A stretch of DNA of 64,000 nucleotides, taken from the NCBI GenBank assembly GCA_040222185.1, contig JAVKDP010000025.1, positions 1-64,000 on the forward strand, given 5' to 3'. The DNA comes from JAVKDP01 sp040222185 (GTDB lineage: Bacteria; Bacteroidota; Rhodothermia; Balneolales; Balneolaceae). Below, one piece after another: positions 52,024 to 61,070 of this stretch. Under the pieces are notes generated by a model. That model was not told where the DNA came from. It was given only the letters and a program-made list of their open reading frames with translations, and did no database searches. The position numbers and the translations under genes are program-made. The stretch's first letter is position 1; every line of letters begins with the position of its first letter.

Positions 52024-52055
52024 CAAATATAAAGAGGTATTGGAATGGAAGTCAA
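52024..52055 (-). promoter_or_regulatory. Promoter of tRNA-Asp
   Basis: On the minus strand TTG (52053-52055, in TTGACT) and TATATTTG (52024-52031) are 21 nt apart, matching the Bacteroidota -33/-7 pattern. The -7 element is about 12 bp from the tRNA 5' end. Confidence 0.7.
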
Positions 52056-52090
52056 TACCTCTTGAAACTAAATAATTAATATTTGTTAGA

Positions 52091-52633
52091 TCACAGCAGA
52101 TCTTCGATCGCAGACTTAAGCTCGGCGCTTTCTGGCTTAACCTTACTTCTAAACCTTCTGATAAGGTTACCTTCTTTGTCTACCAGGAATTTTTCAAAGT
52201 TCCACTTAATCTCTCCTTCAAAATCTTTGTTTTCCTGAGCAGTTAAATAGGTAAACAGCGGATCCTGGTCGTCACCTACTACAGAAACTTTTGAAGTCAT
52301 TGGGAAAGTGACACCATAGTTAAGCGTACAGAATGCCTTGATGTCTTCCTCGGTCCCTGGCTCCTGGCCATTAAAATTATTCGCCGGGAAACCTACAATC
52401 TCGAGACCTTGATCTTTATATTCTTCATATATCGCTTGTAAGCCTTCATATTGTGGTGTGTAACCACATTTAGAAGCTACATTTACAATAAGCAAAACCT
52501 TTCCTTTATAAGGAGCTAAAGAGGTTTCGTTCCCATCAATGTCTTTCATTGAGAATTCATAAATTGTATCGTCGATTGGGTTACCTATAAACGGTAAAAA
52601 AGTAGTTAGTAGAACGGTTAATAATATTTTCAT
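52091..52633 (-). CDS. Glutathione peroxidase-family thiol peroxidase
   Basis: 180 aa. Signal peptide (about 1-17). Catalytic Cys56 in 'NVASKCGYTPQYEGLQ' stands where animal enzymes have selenocysteine; the remaining catalytic tetrad is seen as Gln in 'FPANNFNGQEPG' and Trp/Asn in 'KWNFEKFLVDKEG'. Members of this bacterial group commonly use thioredoxin. The signal peptide suggests a periplasmic location. Single gene with divergent neighbour. Confidence 0.93.
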   Translation of the reverse strand: MKILLTVLLTTFLPFIGNPIDDTIYEFSMKDIDGNETSLAPYKGKVLLIVNVASKCGYTPQYEGLQAIYEEYKDQGLEIVGFPANNFNGQEPGTEEDIKAFCTLNYGVTFPMTSKVSVVGDDQDPLFTYLTAQENKDFEGEIKWNFEKFLVDKEGNLIRRFRSKVKPESAELKSAIEDLL

Positions 52634-52694
52634 AACATAGTCTTATAATTTTTCGTTATCCTCAGAACTTTAAACAGAGCCTAATTAATTCCAT

Positions 52695-53420
52695 ATGAGA
52701 CGAATAATTTACGCCTTTCTGATTTTTTCATTTGTAATATTTTATAACCCAGATATTTCCGCCCAAATGTTCTCGGTTGAGAACACCACCAGAAGAAGCA
52801 TCTTCCCCTCTTCTTATTTCAGAATTGGATTGGCACCAGGCGAGTTTATTTACACTGGCTCTGAGACAGGGCCCAACGGACCCGAATCGCTCGAACTGGA
52901 TAACAACCTACTATTTATTGGCTATGAGGCACAGGGAATTTCTTTCTCTGCCGCTCTCGGGAATAAAGTTAGTGGAATTGAAGATCAGACATTAATTGAT
53001 ATAGGCCTGGTGCTTTCAAATAGTTTCCCCGTTATTAGAAAACCATCTTTTGCCATTGGAATACCCCTTCAGCTTAATACAGGATTAACTACTGCAACCA
53101 GCGAGCTTTATAGTGAACGGTTTAGCCAAACCAGTTTTGCTGTAGGTGCCGGAGCTTTCTTATCTATCAAACTCTCCGACAAAGTATTCTTCTCAAATGA
53201 GTTAGTACCTGGTTACGGGTTTAGTAATTCAAGTGGTGGCTTTTTTGGCGGCTCTTTATTCTATGCCGCAGGCAAAAGCCGTCTTAATATCATCAATCTA
53301 ATCGGTGAGCGCTCGATAAGCCTCGGTTATGACTTTAAACATCGCGCATTTGATGTAGATGGTGAAAGTTTTGATTATGATTTAACTATGCACGCTATTT
53401 CAATTGGAGTATCATTTTGA
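52695..53420 (+). CDS. Predicted outer-membrane or exported protein of unknown function
   Basis: 241 aa. Signal peptide 'RRIIYAFLIFSFVIFYNPDISAQMF'. The rest alternates in short amphipathic strands ('YFRIGLAPGEFIYT', 'SLELDNNLLFIGYEAQG', 'LNTGLTTATSELYS', 'SLGYDFKHRAFDVDG', terminal 'MHAISIGVSF'), ending in Phe, consistent with a small beta-barrel inserted by BamA. No domain family recognised. First of three genes read together with the 99-aa gene and the MBL hydrolase; the next gene overlaps its stop. Confidence 0.6.
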   Translation: MRRIIYAFLIFSFVIFYNPDISAQMFSVENTTRRSIFPSSYFRIGLAPGEFIYTGSETGPNGPESLELDNNLLFIGYEAQGISFSAALGNKVSGIEDQTLIDIGLVLSNSFPVIRKPSFAIGIPLQLNTGLTTATSELYSERFSQTSFAVGAGAFLSIKLSDKVFFSNELVPGYGFSNSSGGFFGGSLFYAAGKSRLNIINLIGERSISLGYDFKHRAFDVDGESFDYDLTMHAISIGVSF

Positions 53421-53716
53421 AACCAGACAAGCTTTTACTTGAGCTTGAACAGCTCCTTGAGCAAACCGGCTATAAGCTTAGAAAAGAGCGGGGCTCGTTC
53501 AGAGGGGCAGACTGTGTAATTGAGGGCGATAAAATCGTAATGGTCAACAAGAACAAGCCTACTGAGTCGCAACTGGGAACTATAGCAAGAGTATTAGGAC
53601 AGATTAACCTTGATGGAGTTTATATAAAACCTCTTATAAGAAAAGAACTTGTCCGATTATGGGACCAGCTGGCTGTTTCGCCTGTCATTTCTGAAAAAGA
53701 TTGGGAGCTGGAATAA
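53417..53716 (+). CDS. Conserved small hypothetical protein
   Basis: 99 aa, starting with TTG that overlaps the preceding TGA. Residues 1-60 look like a small alpha/beta fold ('LLLELEQLLEQTGYKLRKERGSFRGADCVIEGDKIVMVNKNKPTESQLGTIARVL'). No known motif. Found in my memory as a short protein upstream of MBL-fold genes in Bacteroidota, but without function. Separated from the MBL gene by one base. Confidence 0.7.
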   Translation: MKPDKLLLELEQLLEQTGYKLRKERGSFRGADCVIEGDKIVMVNKNKPTESQLGTIARVLGQINLDGVYIKPLIRKELVRLWDQLAVSPVISEKDWELE

Positions 53717-53717
53717 G

Positions 53718-54479
53718 ATGAAGTTTACCTTTCTGGGAACGGGCACTTCTATGGGTGTTCCGGTAGCTGGCGGGTTTAAGCGGGAACTTCTTGCTCACGA
53801 TCCCAGAAACGAACGCACACGCTGCTCTGCCTGGATTGAAACACCTGAGATTTCACTACTCATTGACGTTGGCCCGGAGTTCAGAATACAAAGCATACGC
53901 TCAGGTATTCAAAAGCTCGATTATATCCTTATTACCCATGAACACATGGATCATATCGGGGGAATCGATGATCTTAGAATGTATAATTATATAAATAAAA
54001 AGCCCCTACCTGTCTATACCAGTAAACGGTGTAAAGAGTCTATCGAGAGGCGGTTCGATTATATGTTTGGAGAAGATAAATATCCAGGATCTACTTCTTT
54101 AGACCTTAGAGTGATTGAGTCATCGGTAACACTTGGTGACCTAAACATTACCCCTTTACCTGTTAACCATGGTTCGCTCGAAATTCTCGGGTTTCGAATT
54201 AACAATCTCGTTTACCTCACTGATGTGAAGTCCATTCCGGAATCAACTAAATCTCTGATAACCGGCTGTGATGTGCTTATTATTAGCGCCTTAAGAGAAG
54301 AGCCCCTTCACCCAACTCACCTTACTATTCCTGAAGCGGTTGCCCTAGTTGAAGAGCTTGGAAACCCGCAATCTTATTTAATCCATATGAACAGCTCGGT
54401 CATCCACCAGGAGACAAATATATCTCTCCCTCCTAATGTTCGTCTTGCTTACGACATGCTAACCTTTGAAACAGACTAA
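53718..54479 (+). CDS. Metallo-beta-lactamase-fold hydrolase (PhnP/RNase Z-like)
   Basis: 253 aa from ATG 53718; longer frames upstream overlap the previous gene and lack support. Metal motifs are 'THEHMDHIGG' (HxHxDH), 'PVNHGSL' (His), 'YLTDVKSI' (Asp) and 'HMNSSVIH' (His). The order 'GTGTSMGVPVAGG' ... 'RTRCSAWIE' matches the PhnP-like phosphodiesterase subfamily, so a cyclic phosphate or nucleotide substrate is possible; not settled. Converges with the manC-type gene, sharing 4 bp at the stops. Confidence 0.85.
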   Translation: MKFTFLGTGTSMGVPVAGGFKRELLAHDPRNERTRCSAWIETPEISLLIDVGPEFRIQSIRSGIQKLDYILITHEHMDHIGGIDDLRMYNYINKKPLPVYTSKRCKESIERRFDYMFGEDKYPGSTSLDLRVIESSVTLGDLNITPLPVNHGSLEILGFRINNLVYLTDVKSIPESTKSLITGCDVLIISALREEPLHPTHLTIPEAVALVEELGNPQSYLIHMNSSVIHQETNISLPPNVRLAYDMLTFETD

Positions 54480-55561
54480 ACGAACCGCTTAAAGTCGGTG
54501 CTTCCTTTTAGCTGGTCAACAATCTCTTTTACACCTTGAGCTTTGTCAAGATTGCACACAAGAATAGCGTCTTCAGTTTCTACGACAGCTACATTATCAA
54601 AGCCAACAACTGATATCATCTTCTCACTAGATGATAACACAAGGCTATTAGTGGTATCTGCAAACGTAGCGTTTAATGTTTGAACAGAATTCCCCTGGCT
54701 ATCTTTTTCGGCCAGTTCATAAACCGCGGTCCAGCTCCCAACGTCATTCCACCCAAAATCTCCAGGCACTACATATACCGATTGAGCATTTTCCATAATC
54801 CCGTAATCAATAGAAATTGATTCACAGGCATAATAAAAATCATTTACTGCAGCATTATGTGAAGACCCGAAAAACTCTACTGAACTTTGCTCCAGCTCCT
54901 CATGCATAGCAGGAAGCTGGGTTGCAATTTCCTTAAGTACCGTTTCAGCTTTCCATATAAACATTCCGCTATTCCAGAAGTAGTCTCCTGACTCAACAAA
55001 CTGTTTAGCTACGACTTCATTGGGCTTTTCAGTAAATGCCTTCACTGGTAGTACAGGATTCCCTCCAAGTTCTTCTTTTGAAGAGCTATCAGAATGGATA
55101 TACCCAAACCCTGTCTCCGGGCGGCTCGGCTCAACCCCTATTGTCACTAAAAAATCTCCTGATTCAGCCTTTGCTACAGCGGAACTCAAAATATTCGTGA
55201 ACTTTTCCGGCTCTGTGATATGGTGATCGGCAGGTAGAACAACCATTACTCCATTCGGATCCTTTTTTCTAATTAGCTCCGCAGCAATAGCAACACAAGG
55301 AGCGGTATTTTTGGCGACCGGTTCTCCAACTATATTGTCTTGTGGCACTTTTGGTAGCTGGTCTCTGACTATAGAAACATACTTCTCATTTGTAACAACA
55401 ATGATTCTCTCCTGAGGAATGATGTCTTCAATCCTTTTTGCTGTGTTTTGAATCATTGTACCATCCCCAAACAAATTCAGAAACTGCTTTGGAAGCGAGC
55501 TTGTACTTTTAGGCCAAAACCTTGTGCCAGAACCTCCGGCCATTATTACTGCATATACCAT
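54476..55561 (-). CDS. Mannose-1-phosphate guanylyltransferase
   Basis: 361 aa nucleotidyltransferase. Start 'VIMAGGSGTRFWPKS', then 'LPKQFLNLFGDGTMIQNT', 'VVLPADHHITEP', 'GFGYIHSDS', 'KAFTEKPN', 'YFWNSGMFIWKAE' and 'GWNDVGSW'. It makes GDP-mannose for surface polysaccharide. The C-terminal cupin (phosphomannose isomerase) of bifunctional ManC is absent, so it is the short ManC/Rfb form. No other mannose-sugar genes are adjacent. Confidence 0.92.
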   Translation of the reverse strand: MVYAVIMAGGSGTRFWPKSTSSLPKQFLNLFGDGTMIQNTAKRIEDIIPQERIIVVTNEKYVSIVRDQLPKVPQDNIVGEPVAKNTAPCVAIAAELIRKKDPNGVMVVLPADHHITEPEKFTNILSSAVAKAESGDFLVTIGVEPSRPETGFGYIHSDSSSKEELGGNPVLPVKAFTEKPNEVVAKQFVESGDYFWNSGMFIWKAETVLKEIATQLPAMHEELEQSSVEFFGSSHNAAVNDFYYACESISIDYGIMENAQSVYVVPGDFGWNDVGSWTAVYELAEKDSQGNSVQTLNATFADTTNSLVLSSSEKMISVVGFDNVAVVETEDAILVCNLDKAQGVKEIVDQLKGSTDFKRFV

Positions 55562-55622
55562 ATAAATAGTTCGTTTAATTCGATGCCAAAGATATCAATT
55601 TTCTTTCTTCAGAAAAGAGTCT

Positions 55623-56693
55623 TTAAGGTGCTACTTTTGTAAGAGTAATACTAAAGACTGAACCCTTATTAGTCTCACTTTTAATTGTTAAACGCTCTCC
55701 GTGCGCCTCCAGGATGTGCTTAACAATAGATAGCCCCAAACCTGTTCCGCCCCGCTCCCTGCTTCTTGATTTATCCACTCTGAAAAACCGCTCCGTGACC
55801 CTCGGAATATCCATTTCATCAATACCCATACCTGTATCTGAAACCGAAAGATTGATTTTCATAGGATTATCCTGGCTCTCCTCGATACCTATATCTACTC
55901 TTCCCCCGCTAATATTATATTTAATTCCATTCTCAACAAGGTTAATAAATACCTGTTTGATCTGGTTTTTATCAGCTCTAACCTGAATGTTCTTATCAAA
56001 ACTGCCAATGGAAAGAGTGATGTTGTCCTTCTCTGCTTTATATGACAGGCTCTCTACCACTTCCTGAACAATTTCATATAAATAGAACTCCTCGATGTCG
56101 GATTTTAACTCTCCTGTTTCAAGCTTGGAAATCTCCATCAAATCCTTCGTTAGATAAGTAAGCCTGTTTACATTCCGCATGGCTTTTTCGAGAAAGCTTC
56201 TGTTTACTTCTTCATCTTCAAGGGCTCCGTTTAGTAGAGTCTCGATGAACCCCTGGATCGCAAAAATTGGGGTTTTCAATTCATGAGAAATATCCCCTAT
56301 AAACTCTTTCCTGTAGTTTTCGATTCGGTTCAGTCTCTGAATCTCTTGTTCCACAGTAAGGCTGGACTTGAACAGGTGTTTTATGATATAGTCCAGCTCG
56401 TCGTTATATGTAGTCCTTAAATCTTCAATTTCTTCGAATCTTTTCTTAGAGATATTTTTGGATACCTGCTCCAAAACCTGAATTCTTCTGAACTGAAGTA
56501 AAAAATTCACTAAATAAGAAATGACAAAAGATCCTATCAGGATAAAAAAAGAGTATGTCAGAGCACTTATTAGGCTAACCTTTGCGCCGAACAGGCAAAT
56601 CATAAACGATATAGCCGCGATAATAACAGAGGTATAAATGGCTACTCTAATCCCCAGCTTATAAACTTTGGAAGATCTTCGGCGCCTGCTCAT
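55623..56693 (-). CDS. Sensor histidine kinase, PhoR-like
   Basis: 356 aa. Two transmembrane helices at about 15-36 and 40-66 with almost no periplasmic loop, a short HAMP-like linker, HisKA with His137 ('FIGDISHELKTPIFAIQGF'), and HATPase motifs 'VFINLVENGIKYN', 'DTGMGIDEMDIPRV', 'RSRERGGTGLGLSIVKHI'. It overlaps the response regulator gene (ATGA). Family resemblance is to PhoR, but no pst/phoU genes are nearby, so phosphate sensing is not proven. Confidence 0.93.
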   Translation of the reverse strand: MSRRRRSSKVYKLGIRVAIYTSVIIAAISFMICLFGAKVSLISALTYSFFILIGSFVISYLVNFLLQFRRIQVLEQVSKNISKKRFEEIEDLRTTYNDELDYIIKHLFKSSLTVEQEIQRLNRIENYRKEFIGDISHELKTPIFAIQGFIETLLNGALEDEEVNRSFLEKAMRNVNRLTYLTKDLMEISKLETGELKSDIEEFYLYEIVQEVVESLSYKAEKDNITLSIGSFDKNIQVRADKNQIKQVFINLVENGIKYNISGGRVDIGIEESQDNPMKINLSVSDTGMGIDEMDIPRVTERFFRVDKSRSRERGGTGLGLSIVKHILEAHGERLTIKSETNKGSVFSITLTKVAP

Positions 56694-57367
56694 TCCTTAA
56701 ATCGATACCCTACACCTTTAACCGTTTCGATGTAGTGATCGCCCAGTTTTTCTCTAATCTTTCTAACATGTACATCAACCGTCCGGTCAACCACATAAAT
56801 GTTATCTCCCCAAACTTTATTAAGCAACTTTTGACGGTCTAATACCCGGCCCTTTCTGCTCGCCAGGAAATAAAGAAGTTCAAATTCCTTTCGCGGTAAT
56901 TGAAATTCTTCTTCGCCTCTTTTTACGATATATCTATCCTTATCAATTTCAAGATCATGAACCTCTAACCTGTTCACGGCTTCTTCAGGCTCATCAAACC
57001 GCCTTAGCACGGCTTTAATTCTTGAAACAAGCTTGGTCGTGCTAATTGGCTTCGTGATAAAGTCATCTCCACCTTTATTAAGTCCTTCAACCTCTGTTTT
57101 CTCGTCTCCTCTTGCTGTAAGAAAGATAATTGGCGTTCGCTTAAGGGCGTCGTCTTTTCTCATAACTTCAACCGCTTCCAGTCCATCCATTTTAGGCATC
57201 ATGATGTCCAGAAGGATTAAGTCGGGTTTATGCTCTTTTGCGACAGAGATACCTTCTTCTCCATTTTCAGCCTTGAGAACTTTAAAACCTTCTTTTTTAA
57301 GGTTGTACTCAATCAGGTCCAAAAGGTCTTGTTCATCATCTACTACGAGAATGGTTTGTTTAGCCAC
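56690..57367 (-). CDS. OmpR/PhoB-type response regulator
   Basis: 225 aa. Receiver with 'LVVDDEQDLLDLIEYNLKKEGF', phospho-acceptor Asp54 ('LILLDIMMPKMDG'), Thr/Ser in 'FLTARGDE' and Lys in 'DDFITKPIS'. C-terminal winged helix about 130-225 ('FQLPRKEFELLYFLASRKGRVLDRQKLLNKVWG' and 'RTVDVHVRKIREKLG', end 'VKGVGYRF'). Gene precedes the PhoR-like kinase in one unit. Confidence 0.96.
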   Translation of the reverse strand: MAKQTILVVDDEQDLLDLIEYNLKKEGFKVLKAENGEEGISVAKEHKPDLILLDIMMPKMDGLEAVEVMRKDDALKRTPIIFLTARGDEKTEVEGLNKGGDDFITKPISTTKLVSRIKAVLRRFDEPEEAVNRLEVHDLEIDKDRYIVKRGEEEFQLPRKEFELLYFLASRKGRVLDRQKLLNKVWGDNIYVVDRTVDVHVRKIREKLGDHYIETVKGVGYRFKE

Positions 57368-57445
57368 AATAACGTTGATTTAATTAATCGCTAATAATCC
57401 CACAATGTTACTAATGTAACACACCAATATAAAATGAAGAAATTG

Positions 57446-58039
57446 TTACCTGCTATTCAATAAAGAAAGAGCTTTCCTAATAACCTGTGAGGTGTCGAGC
57501 TGTCCGTTTTCATTCAGAACTTTGACTACCGCCTGTTCTGCTTCTTTTGCTTTAAAACCTAATGACTCCAACGCCTGAATAGCCTCGCTGGCTCCACCCT
57601 TGGGCACTGTATTAGATGAACTTGTAGCTTCAGCGTACTCAGAAAGCTTATCCCTGAGCTCAAGTGATATTCTCTCTGCAGTTTTTTTGCCAATTCCAGG
57701 AACCCGTGAAAGCGTGGCGGTATCACTTTGGCTAATTGCTGCTATTAGGTTGGCTGCAGGTAAACCGCTAAGAATCGTTAACCCCAGTTTTGGGCCAACT
57801 CCTTTTACTGTAATCAGCTTTTCAAATAGTGCTTTCTCATCAGGTGTAAAAAACCCAAACAGTCTTTGATCGTTATCAGTGATATGGTGGTGTATTAATA
57901 GCTTAACCTCGCTCCCGGCAGAACTTAGCTGCTCCGATGTCTGAGAAGAGATTTCTACCTTATACCCAACACCCTGAACGTCCATCAAAACAAAGTCCTG
58001 GGATTTCTCTTCTATAAACCCTTTTAGAAAAGCAATCAT
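57446..58039 (-). CDS. ruvA: Holliday junction branch migration protein RuvA
   Basis: 197 aa. OB domain at 1-64 ('MIAFLKGFIEEKSQDFVLMDVQGVGYKVEI'), tandem helix-hairpin-helix motifs ('ITVKGVGPKLGLTIL', 'LSRVPGIGKKTAERISLEL') and a C-terminal RuvB-binding domain ('EAIQALESLGFKAKEAEQAV'). Its start overlaps ruvC's stop (ATGA). ruvB is not in the window. Confidence 0.97.
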   Translation of the reverse strand: MIAFLKGFIEEKSQDFVLMDVQGVGYKVEISSQTSEQLSSAGSEVKLLIHHHITDNDQRLFGFFTPDEKALFEKLITVKGVGPKLGLTILSGLPAANLIAAISQSDTATLSRVPGIGKKTAERISLELRDKLSEYAEATSSSNTVPKGGASEAIQALESLGFKAKEAEQAVVKVLNENGQLDTSQVIRKALSLLNSR

Positions 58040-58608
58040 AACCCTTTTATCCTTTCAGGATTTTGAGCCGCAAAACTGGCCCAGTCTCCTTTTTTATTAT
58101 TCTGATGTGTTTTCTTTTTCGATCCCGGGATTCCTTTTCCTTTCATCATATGGCACCAGGCAACTGCAAGGGCATCCGTAGCATCTTTTGAAAGCTTTTC
58201 ATCCGGCAGTGTAATCATTTTGCTAAGCATGAATGCGACCTGCTCTTTACTCGAGTTCCCGTTCCCGGTTATTGACTTCTTAACCACTTTTGGGAAATAT
58301 TCAGCGGCTTCAAGTCCCGAATTTTTTATAGCAAGAATCGCTGCAGCTTGAGCTCTTCCCAGTTTCAGCATTGCCTGTGGGTCAACTCCATAAATTGGAG
58401 TCTCAACAGCGCAGGAAGTAGGGTTAATGGAGCTAATAATGCCCGATATTTTATCAAAGATAAACTTTAAGCGATCAGAGTGCTCCTCTATATGTGCCAT
58501 TTTAATAACATCACAGCGGAGCGCAATAAGCTTTCCATTATCCTCGGTTAGTACCGCGTAGCCAGTAACTCTGGAACCTGGATCTATACCAAGGATAATT
58601 TCGGGCAT
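58036..58608 (-). CDS. ruvC: Crossover junction endodeoxyribonuclease RuvC
   Basis: 190 aa, RNase H-like resolvase. Catalytic acids are Asp9 ('LGIDPGSRVTGYAV'), Glu69 ('CAVETPIYG') and the pair Asp142/Asp145 ('SKDATDALAVAWCH'). A basic C-terminal tail (about 160-190) is longer than in E. coli (173 aa). Starts 10 bp after fabI ends. Confidence 0.97.
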   Translation of the reverse strand: MPEIILGIDPGSRVTGYAVLTEDNGKLIALRCDVIKMAHIEEHSDRLKFIFDKISGIISSINPTSCAVETPIYGVDPQAMLKLGRAQAAAILAIKNSGLEAAEYFPKVVKKSITGNGNSSKEQVAFMLSKMITLPDEKLSKDATDALAVAWCHMMKGKGIPGSKKKTHQNNKKGDWASFAAQNPERIKGL

Positions 58609-58618
58609 ATTATATTAA

Positions 58619-59449
58619 TTAGTCTTCTTCTGTATACAGTTTAGCCAAGTCTTCCATCATCTCTTCTGAAATACCATTTGTAACAAAGCCACCATCATGA
58701 AACAGGTTCTGCATTGTAACTTTTCTGGTTAAATCGGAAAACATGCTCACGCAATAGTCAGCGCAGTCATCTGCTGTTGGGTTTCCAAGTGGGGCCAGTT
58801 TTTCAGCAAACGTGTACATCCCATCAAAGCCTTTTATTCCTGAACCAGCCGAGGTTTTAGTAGGGGCTTGTGAAATAGTATTTACTCGAATACCACGAGG
58901 GGCCAGGCGGCTACCATAATTTCGGGCAATACTTTCCAGTAATGCTTTGGCATCATTCATATCAGAATACTTACTAAAGATACGCTGCGCACCTATATAT
59001 GAAAGCGCAACAACGCTTCCTCCATCATTCAGGATTCCCACTTCATCTGCAAAATGAAGTACCCTATGTAATGAAATCGCCGAAATATCCAGTGACTGCT
59101 GAAACCACTTATAGTTAAGGTCTGCGTACTCTTTCTTCTTCCTGATATTTGGAGACATGCCAATGGCATGAAGAATAAAGTCCACTCCTCCGAGCTCTTC
59201 CTTTACCTTTTCCATCATGCTCTTTACGTCATCGTCGTTTGATACATCACAAGGTATAATAGCTGCATTAGTTTCTTCTGAAAGGGCATTTAGCGTGCCT
59301 AACCTAAGGGCAATAGGAGCATTTGATAACACAAAATCTGCTCCTTCCCTTTTACACGCGAGAGCAACCCGCCATGCAATACTTCGATCATCCAGCGCTC
59401 CAAAAATGATTCCTTTTTTTCCTTTTAATAATCCGTAGCCGTCGCTCAT
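58619..59449 (-). CDS. fabI: Enoyl-[acyl-carrier-protein] reductase (NADH)
   Basis: 276 aa short-chain dehydrogenase fold. FabI signature: 'GLLKGKKGIIFGALDDRSIAWRVA', 'CDVSNDDDVKSMMEKV', 'LHAIGMSP', and catalytic Tyr151, Tyr161 and Lys168 ('YIGAQRIFSKYSDMNDAK'), then 'GIRVNTISQAPTKTSAGSGI'. It completes fatty acid elongation and is the triclosan target. First gene of a fabI-ruvC-ruvA unit. Confidence 0.95.
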   Translation of the reverse strand: MSDGYGLLKGKKGIIFGALDDRSIAWRVALACKREGADFVLSNAPIALRLGTLNALSEETNAAIIPCDVSNDDDVKSMMEKVKEELGGVDFILHAIGMSPNIRKKKEYADLNYKWFQQSLDISAISLHRVLHFADEVGILNDGGSVVALSYIGAQRIFSKYSDMNDAKALLESIARNYGSRLAPRGIRVNTISQAPTKTSAGSGIKGFDGMYTFAEKLAPLGNPTADDCADYCVSMFSDLTRKVTMQNLFHDGGFVTNGISEEMMEDLAKLYTEED

Positions 59450-59492
59450 TGTAGTAAATTTCTTTTTGGTTTTGAGATGGGGCTAAAATCAC

Positions 59493-59500
59493 CAAATTTA
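59493..59500 (-). promoter_or_regulatory. Possible -7 element for fabI-ruvC-ruvA
   Basis: TAAATTTG on the minus strand fits TAnnTTTG, 44 bp before fabI. No -33 partner is clear. Confidence 0.35.
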
Positions 59501-59604
59501 GTGTAAAATGATAGGGGAATTGATTGAGGAATATAGAATAGAGAGTCCCGGTGATTAAGGTGTCCATATATTGCTATCTGGAAATTCTTAAATCACTAAA
59601 ATAA

Positions 59605-59613
59605 TTATCCACA
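59605..59613 (+). promoter_or_regulatory. DnaA box upstream of ffh
   Basis: A perfect TTATCCACA in the 241-bp gap between fabI and ffh, 78 bp before the ffh start. The rest of the gap is AT-rich and without a gene. Confidence 0.45.
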
Positions 59614-59690
59614 TTAGTGTTGATAAGCCTTGAAAGATACCGTATTTTATCAGGCTCTGTGATTGGCGCAGAAAACTCCTGTTTACACCT

Positions 59691-61031
59691 ATGTTTGATA
59701 ATCTATCCTCAAATTTAGATAAAGCCCTTCAGAACCTGAAAGGCGAAGCACGGATCACCGATGTTAACATCGCTGAAACGGTGCGTGAAATACGTCGTGC
59801 TCTTTTAGATGCCGATGTAAACTATGATGTTGCCCGCCAATTCACTGCAGATATTAAGGACAAAGTGCTTGGCTCTGATGTTCTGACAAGCGTAAACCCT
59901 GGTCAACAGTTTACAAAAATTGTTTACGATGAGCTGGTTACAACGTTTGGCGGAGAAATGTCGGATATTGCCACTGCGCACATTCCACCCACAGTTATTC
60001 TCATAGCTGGTTTACAAGGTTCTGGTAAAACAACTTTCACAGGAAAGTTGGCCCGATACCTCAAGCAGGAGCATAAACGGAATCCTCTTCTTGCTGCCGC
60101 CGATGTTTATCGCCCCGCTGCCGTTAACCAGTTAAAATCACTCGCTTCGCAAATTGAAGTGCCGGTATACTCAATTGAACAGAAAGATGCTGTTCGTGTA
60201 GCTAAAGAGGCTGTTGCAATGGCTAAAAGCCTGGCAATGGACACGGTTATTATTGATACCGCAGGCCGTTTGCATGTGGATGAAGAGATGATGAATGAGG
60301 TCGCGGAAATCAAGAAGGCCGTAAACCCAGATGAAATCTTGTTTGTTGTTGATTCAATGACAGGGCAAGACGCTGTTAACACAGCAAAAGAATTTAATGA
60401 GCGAATTGACTTCAATGGCGTTGTTTTAACGAAACTGGATGGTGATACCCGTGGTGGTGCTGCCCTTTCGATTAAAACCGTTGTTGACAAGCCAATCAAA
60501 TTTGTGAGTACCGGCGAAAAGCTGGATGCTCTTTCTCCATTCTACCCTGACCGTATGGCTCAGCGTATTCTTGGAATGGGTGATGTGGTTTCGCTTGTTG
60601 AAAAAGCACAAAAAGAATTTGACGAAAAAGAAGCCGAGCGTCTCCAAAAGAGAATAAGCTCCGACAAGTTTGATCTTGAAGACTTCCTTGAACAAATTCA
60701 AAAGATCAAGAAGATGGGTGATTTCACCGATCTTGTTTCTATGATCCCCGGCGCCAGCAAAGCAATAGAAAATGCAGATATCGATGATGATGCCTTCAAG
60801 CCAATTGAAGCGATTATCTATTCTATGACGCCGGAGGAGCGTCAGAACCCTGGAATATTAAACGGAAGTCGGAGACGACGAATCGCCCAAGGTTCTGGCA
60901 CCACTGTTCGTGAGATTAATGATCTCATAAAACAGTTTGAACAGATGAAAAAAATGATGAAGACCATGTCCAAAATGGGAAAAATGGGCCGTGCTCTTCA
61001 TGGATTAAAAAATCTGCCCTTAGGCCGATAA
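59691..61031 (+). CDS. ffh: Signal recognition particle protein Ffh
   Basis: 446 aa. N domain, G domain with 'GLQGSGKTTFTGKLARYL', 'DTAGRLHVDEEM', 'TKLDGDTRGGAALS' and 'GTGEKLDALSPF'-type G-loop ('STGEKLDAL'), then a Met-rich M domain that binds 4.5S RNA and signal peptides ('MKKMMKTMSKMGKMGR'). Full length. Starts the ffh-rpsP-rimM-trmD-rplS cluster, a common arrangement. Confidence 0.98.
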   Translation: MFDNLSSNLDKALQNLKGEARITDVNIAETVREIRRALLDADVNYDVARQFTADIKDKVLGSDVLTSVNPGQQFTKIVYDELVTTFGGEMSDIATAHIPPTVILIAGLQGSGKTTFTGKLARYLKQEHKRNPLLAAADVYRPAAVNQLKSLASQIEVPVYSIEQKDAVRVAKEAVAMAKSLAMDTVIIDTAGRLHVDEEMMNEVAEIKKAVNPDEILFVVDSMTGQDAVNTAKEFNERIDFNGVVLTKLDGDTRGGAALSIKTVVDKPIKFVSTGEKLDALSPFYPDRMAQRILGMGDVVSLVEKAQKEFDEKEAERLQKRISSDKFDLEDFLEQIQKIKKMGDFTDLVSMIPGASKAIENADIDDDAFKPIEAIIYSMTPEERQNPGILNGSRRRRIAQGSGTTVREINDLIKQFEQMKKMMKTMSKMGKMGRALHGLKNLPLGR

Positions 61032-61070
61032 GAACTTAGATAACAAAAAACTCTCACTGGAGATACATCA

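Noticed and set aside
59450..59690. Signal recognition particle RNA gene next to ffh
   Set aside because: The gap lacks the GGAA-tetraloop hairpin and the GC-rich stem expected of a 4.5S-type RNA.
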